Source of the DNA: Anas platyrhynchos
Taxonomy: Eukaryota; Chordata; Aves; Anseriformes; Anatidae
Assembly: GCF_047663525.1 (NCBI RefSeq)
Contig: NC_092590.1
Coordinates: 51,242,501 to 51,306,500, forward strand
Direction of reading: 5' to 3'
DNA length: 64,000 nucleotides
Shown here in pieces: positions 62,083-64,000 of the stretch (the first letter of the stretch is position 1; the number at the start of each line of letters is the position of its first letter). A program made the position numbers and the translations under genes. A model generated the notes under the pieces. That model did no database searches, was not told the DNA's origin, and worked only from the letters and a program-made list of their open reading frames with translations.

Positions 62083-62200
62083 CAGGGCTGGAGAAGAAGG
62101 GGAACGGGAAGGCGGCGGCAACTCCGCCGCTTCCTCTCATGTGATCCCGGCGGCGGCGGAACGGGCAGGGCAGAGAAGGGAGCCGGGAGCGGGCCGGGGC
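62083..62200 (-). other. EXOC1: EXOC1 exon 1, non-coding (5' end approximate)
   Basis: Donor CCCTG|GTGAGG at 62,082/62,081 after a pyrimidine-rich CCTTCTTCTCCAG stretch. It is the best 5' splice site in the island. The transcription start is inferred to lie within about 120-200 bp to the right. Confidence 0.5.
62137..62144 (-). promoter_or_regulatory. EXOC1: TCACATGA E-box (M-box/CLEAR-like)
   Basis: TCATGTGA on the plus strand, the octamer recognised by MITF/TFE and USF-type bHLH-zip factors, close to the predicted start region. Motif only; occupancy unknown. Confidence 0.4.
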
Positions 62201-62310
62201 TGCACCGCCTCACTCGGGGCGGTGCTGAGGGGAGAGGGCGGTCCTGGAGCTGTGTGGTGTGGGTGGGAGCTGGGAAAGGGGCTGGGAAATCTCTGCCGAG
62301 ATAAGGAAGG

Positions 62311-64000
62311 GGAGGGAGCCTGCTTCAGAGCTGCTGGGGGAGGTTAGCTGTTCTGTCAGAACTTGGCTGTGTAATTACAGGTCGTGAGGGGCAAGAAAAT
62401 AAGGCCAGTGTGATCTCTCCACAGTGACCCGTGGGGGTGTGATGAGGGAGCTCTCCTCCTGAAAGACCCAGAGAGCCCATCAGCGGGCTCCTGGTGTCCC
62501 TGTGTCCTCAGCAGACCTCCTGGCAGGGTGGTGAAGAAGTTGTGCAGCTTGTAGGAGACGAGAGCGTTTGCTGAAGAAGTGCAGGTACATCCAGTGTTAA
62601 CAGATAAAGACAATACATTACAATGTATTATAAAATCTTAGGATTTCAAGTGAGAAAGCACTCCATCTGAGCACAGCTGTAAAGGAGCCGTCATAACTCA
62701 GTTAGGCCACAGCACCAGATTAATATATATTCTGTGAAAAACATTACGAGTTTGGCTTAAGTAACTGAGAGTCTTTGGTGCCCACCACACCAAACTTCGC
62801 TGAGAAAGAAGTCACTCTGACTGCTAGTTGTGACATCCAGGATGTGGAATCTCACCCAGAGAAACGCCATCCGCATTTGGCCTTGGCCACTGTTGAATTT
62901 GGTGAATTCCAGTTCAAACTTCACCACGATGGAGGTTCTCCACATAATCAATACACTTCATTTTAGCATTATTCATGTAAATTAATACAGTATTTTTTTT
63001 AAGGCTTACATGCTCAGTTAAGGCTGAAATCGTTACAGATTACTTGAACTGTATGATTTATTCACAGTAATACATCACTATGCCTTGAAGGTAGGGTTGA
63101 TAAAATGTATTAGCCAGGTCATTACCAATGAGGAAAAACAGAAAACATCTTTTTCAAGTTAATGATATAAATTTCCAAAATGTGGCCTTTTAGCATGCAA
63201 AATTGTGATCTCATTTTTCCTCTGTTACATTTCTACTTGATGGAAAATATTTAACCATTACTGACCAATGCTGTTTTGCTGAACATACTTCTCTTTTCTG
63301 ACTGATAAAACAGCATGCTGTGTAATTCTGTAATATATCATTCATGAGGGCCAAGGTTAAAAGGGAAGTTTCAGTTGGGTAATTTCTCAGTTTCACCACA
63401 AAATGTAACTGTCTCTCTCTAGATCCATAAAGACTGGACAAGGCTGCCATAAAAAAAATTGAATAGGGTTTCATAAAGCTTTTGTTGTTATTAGTCAAAG
63501 CCCTTCTAGTTGTCTGTCTTTATCTGTTAATTCTGCTTCAGGGCAGAAAAAGAAACAAAGCATTGTTTGTTAATGCTACATGTGTTTACACATGTTAAAA
63601 CAGACATGAGATCATCTTACAGGATGCATGGTGCCATTCTCTCCCCTCCTATTCCAGCTTCCACAGATGCTTTGAGAATGGGCCTTTCTCTTCCAATCCT
63701 AACTTTAACTCAAGAGAAAATATTCTGAAGTTGCATATTACTAATTACGTAATACAATCCCTCATTTTCCCCCCTCTGGAACAGATATGGCTGATAACAA
63801 TTCCTGTGTTCTGAATGTGAAGTCCACTTTATATCCACAATCTCAAGTATTAATTCACTTCACAGTTTGGTTGAAACTTTTTATAAGAATGCTACAAATG
63901 CATTTGTGATAAACATTTACTCCTGTAAGTTTCTTCCTAATCAATTTTGGAAAAGTCTTCCAGGAGAAGCAGATGAATCCCCAGATATAATATTTCAAAC
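62311..64000. other. Region upstream of EXOC1, no assigned gene
   Basis: No exon matching a known protein. A GC-richer segment at 62,770-62,960 holds an open plus-strand frame of about 63 codons that I cannot identify. I looked for EXOC1L, expected upstream of EXOC1 in human, and saw no PH-like exon. Confidence 0.5.

Larger units (their letters stand above)
61940..62310 (-). promoter_or_regulatory. EXOC1: EXOC1 CpG-island promoter
   Basis: Sharp CpG-rich block at the 5' end of EXOC1 with GGCGGCGG runs, GC boxes, a GAGGAAGCGG ETS-like site and a TCATGTGA E-box. The only promoter-like sequence between exon 2 and the window end. Confidence 0.85.

Noticed and set aside
62311-64000. Search for EXOC1L exons upstream of EXOC1
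   Set aside because: No minus-strand exon resembling a second Sec3 PH-like domain was found; if present it lies beyond the window.
1-64000. CRISPR arrays, bacterial operons, tRNA or rRNA genes
   Set aside because: No spaced direct-repeat array, no prokaryotic gene organisation and no cloverleaf-like sequence noticed; the window is a bird nuclear locus.

Overview
This is a vertebrate nuclear window, almost certainly avian. Two multi-exon genes with canonical GT-AG introns are interspersed with CR1 LINE fragments (several keep the AGAATCATAGAATC-type 3' terminus) and one bird-type LTR. The background is AT-rich, with three short GC/CpG-rich promoter islands. The species cannot be fixed from sequence alone.

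Both genes are on the minus strand, so transcription runs right to left. EXOC1 (exocyst component Sec3) starts in the CpG island near 62.1 kb. Its ATG is at 59,404 and its stop at 38,628, with 19 coding exons including two optional ones (21 and 45 nt). Its probable poly(A) signal (ATTAAA, 38,157-38,162) lies only about 0.2 kb from the CEP135 promoter. CEP135 (centriolar coiled-coil protein) starts in the CpG island near 37.9 kb. Its ATG is at 35,440 and its stop at 7,738, in 25 coding exons, with AATAAA at 7,169-7,174. Every exon joins in frame: CEP135 gives 1150 residues and EXOC1 gives 902 with both optional exons (895 without the microexon), against remembered human lengths of 1140 and 894. 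EXOC1 followed by CEP135 in tandem matches the remembered human order.

The left 7 kb is intergenic, with a CpG island at about 1.4-2.3 kb that carries a strong minus-strand splice donor. By synteny this could be the first exon of CRACD (KIAA1211), but that is inference. The right 1.7 kb beyond the EXOC1 promoter shows no assignable gene.

The two proteins act separately: EXOC1 tethers secretory vesicles at the plasma membrane and CEP135 builds centrioles. The most interesting signals are these: (1) a 21-nt in-frame EXOC1 microexon with a run of upstream TGC motifs, and the same signature at the 45-nt exon; (2) a three-exon, plus-strand open reading frame nested in CEP135 intron 1 that I cannot match to a known protein; (3) a near-perfect RFX X-box in the CEP135 promoter; (4) a perfect 20-bp-arm palindrome beside fresh tandem duplications in a CEP135 intron.
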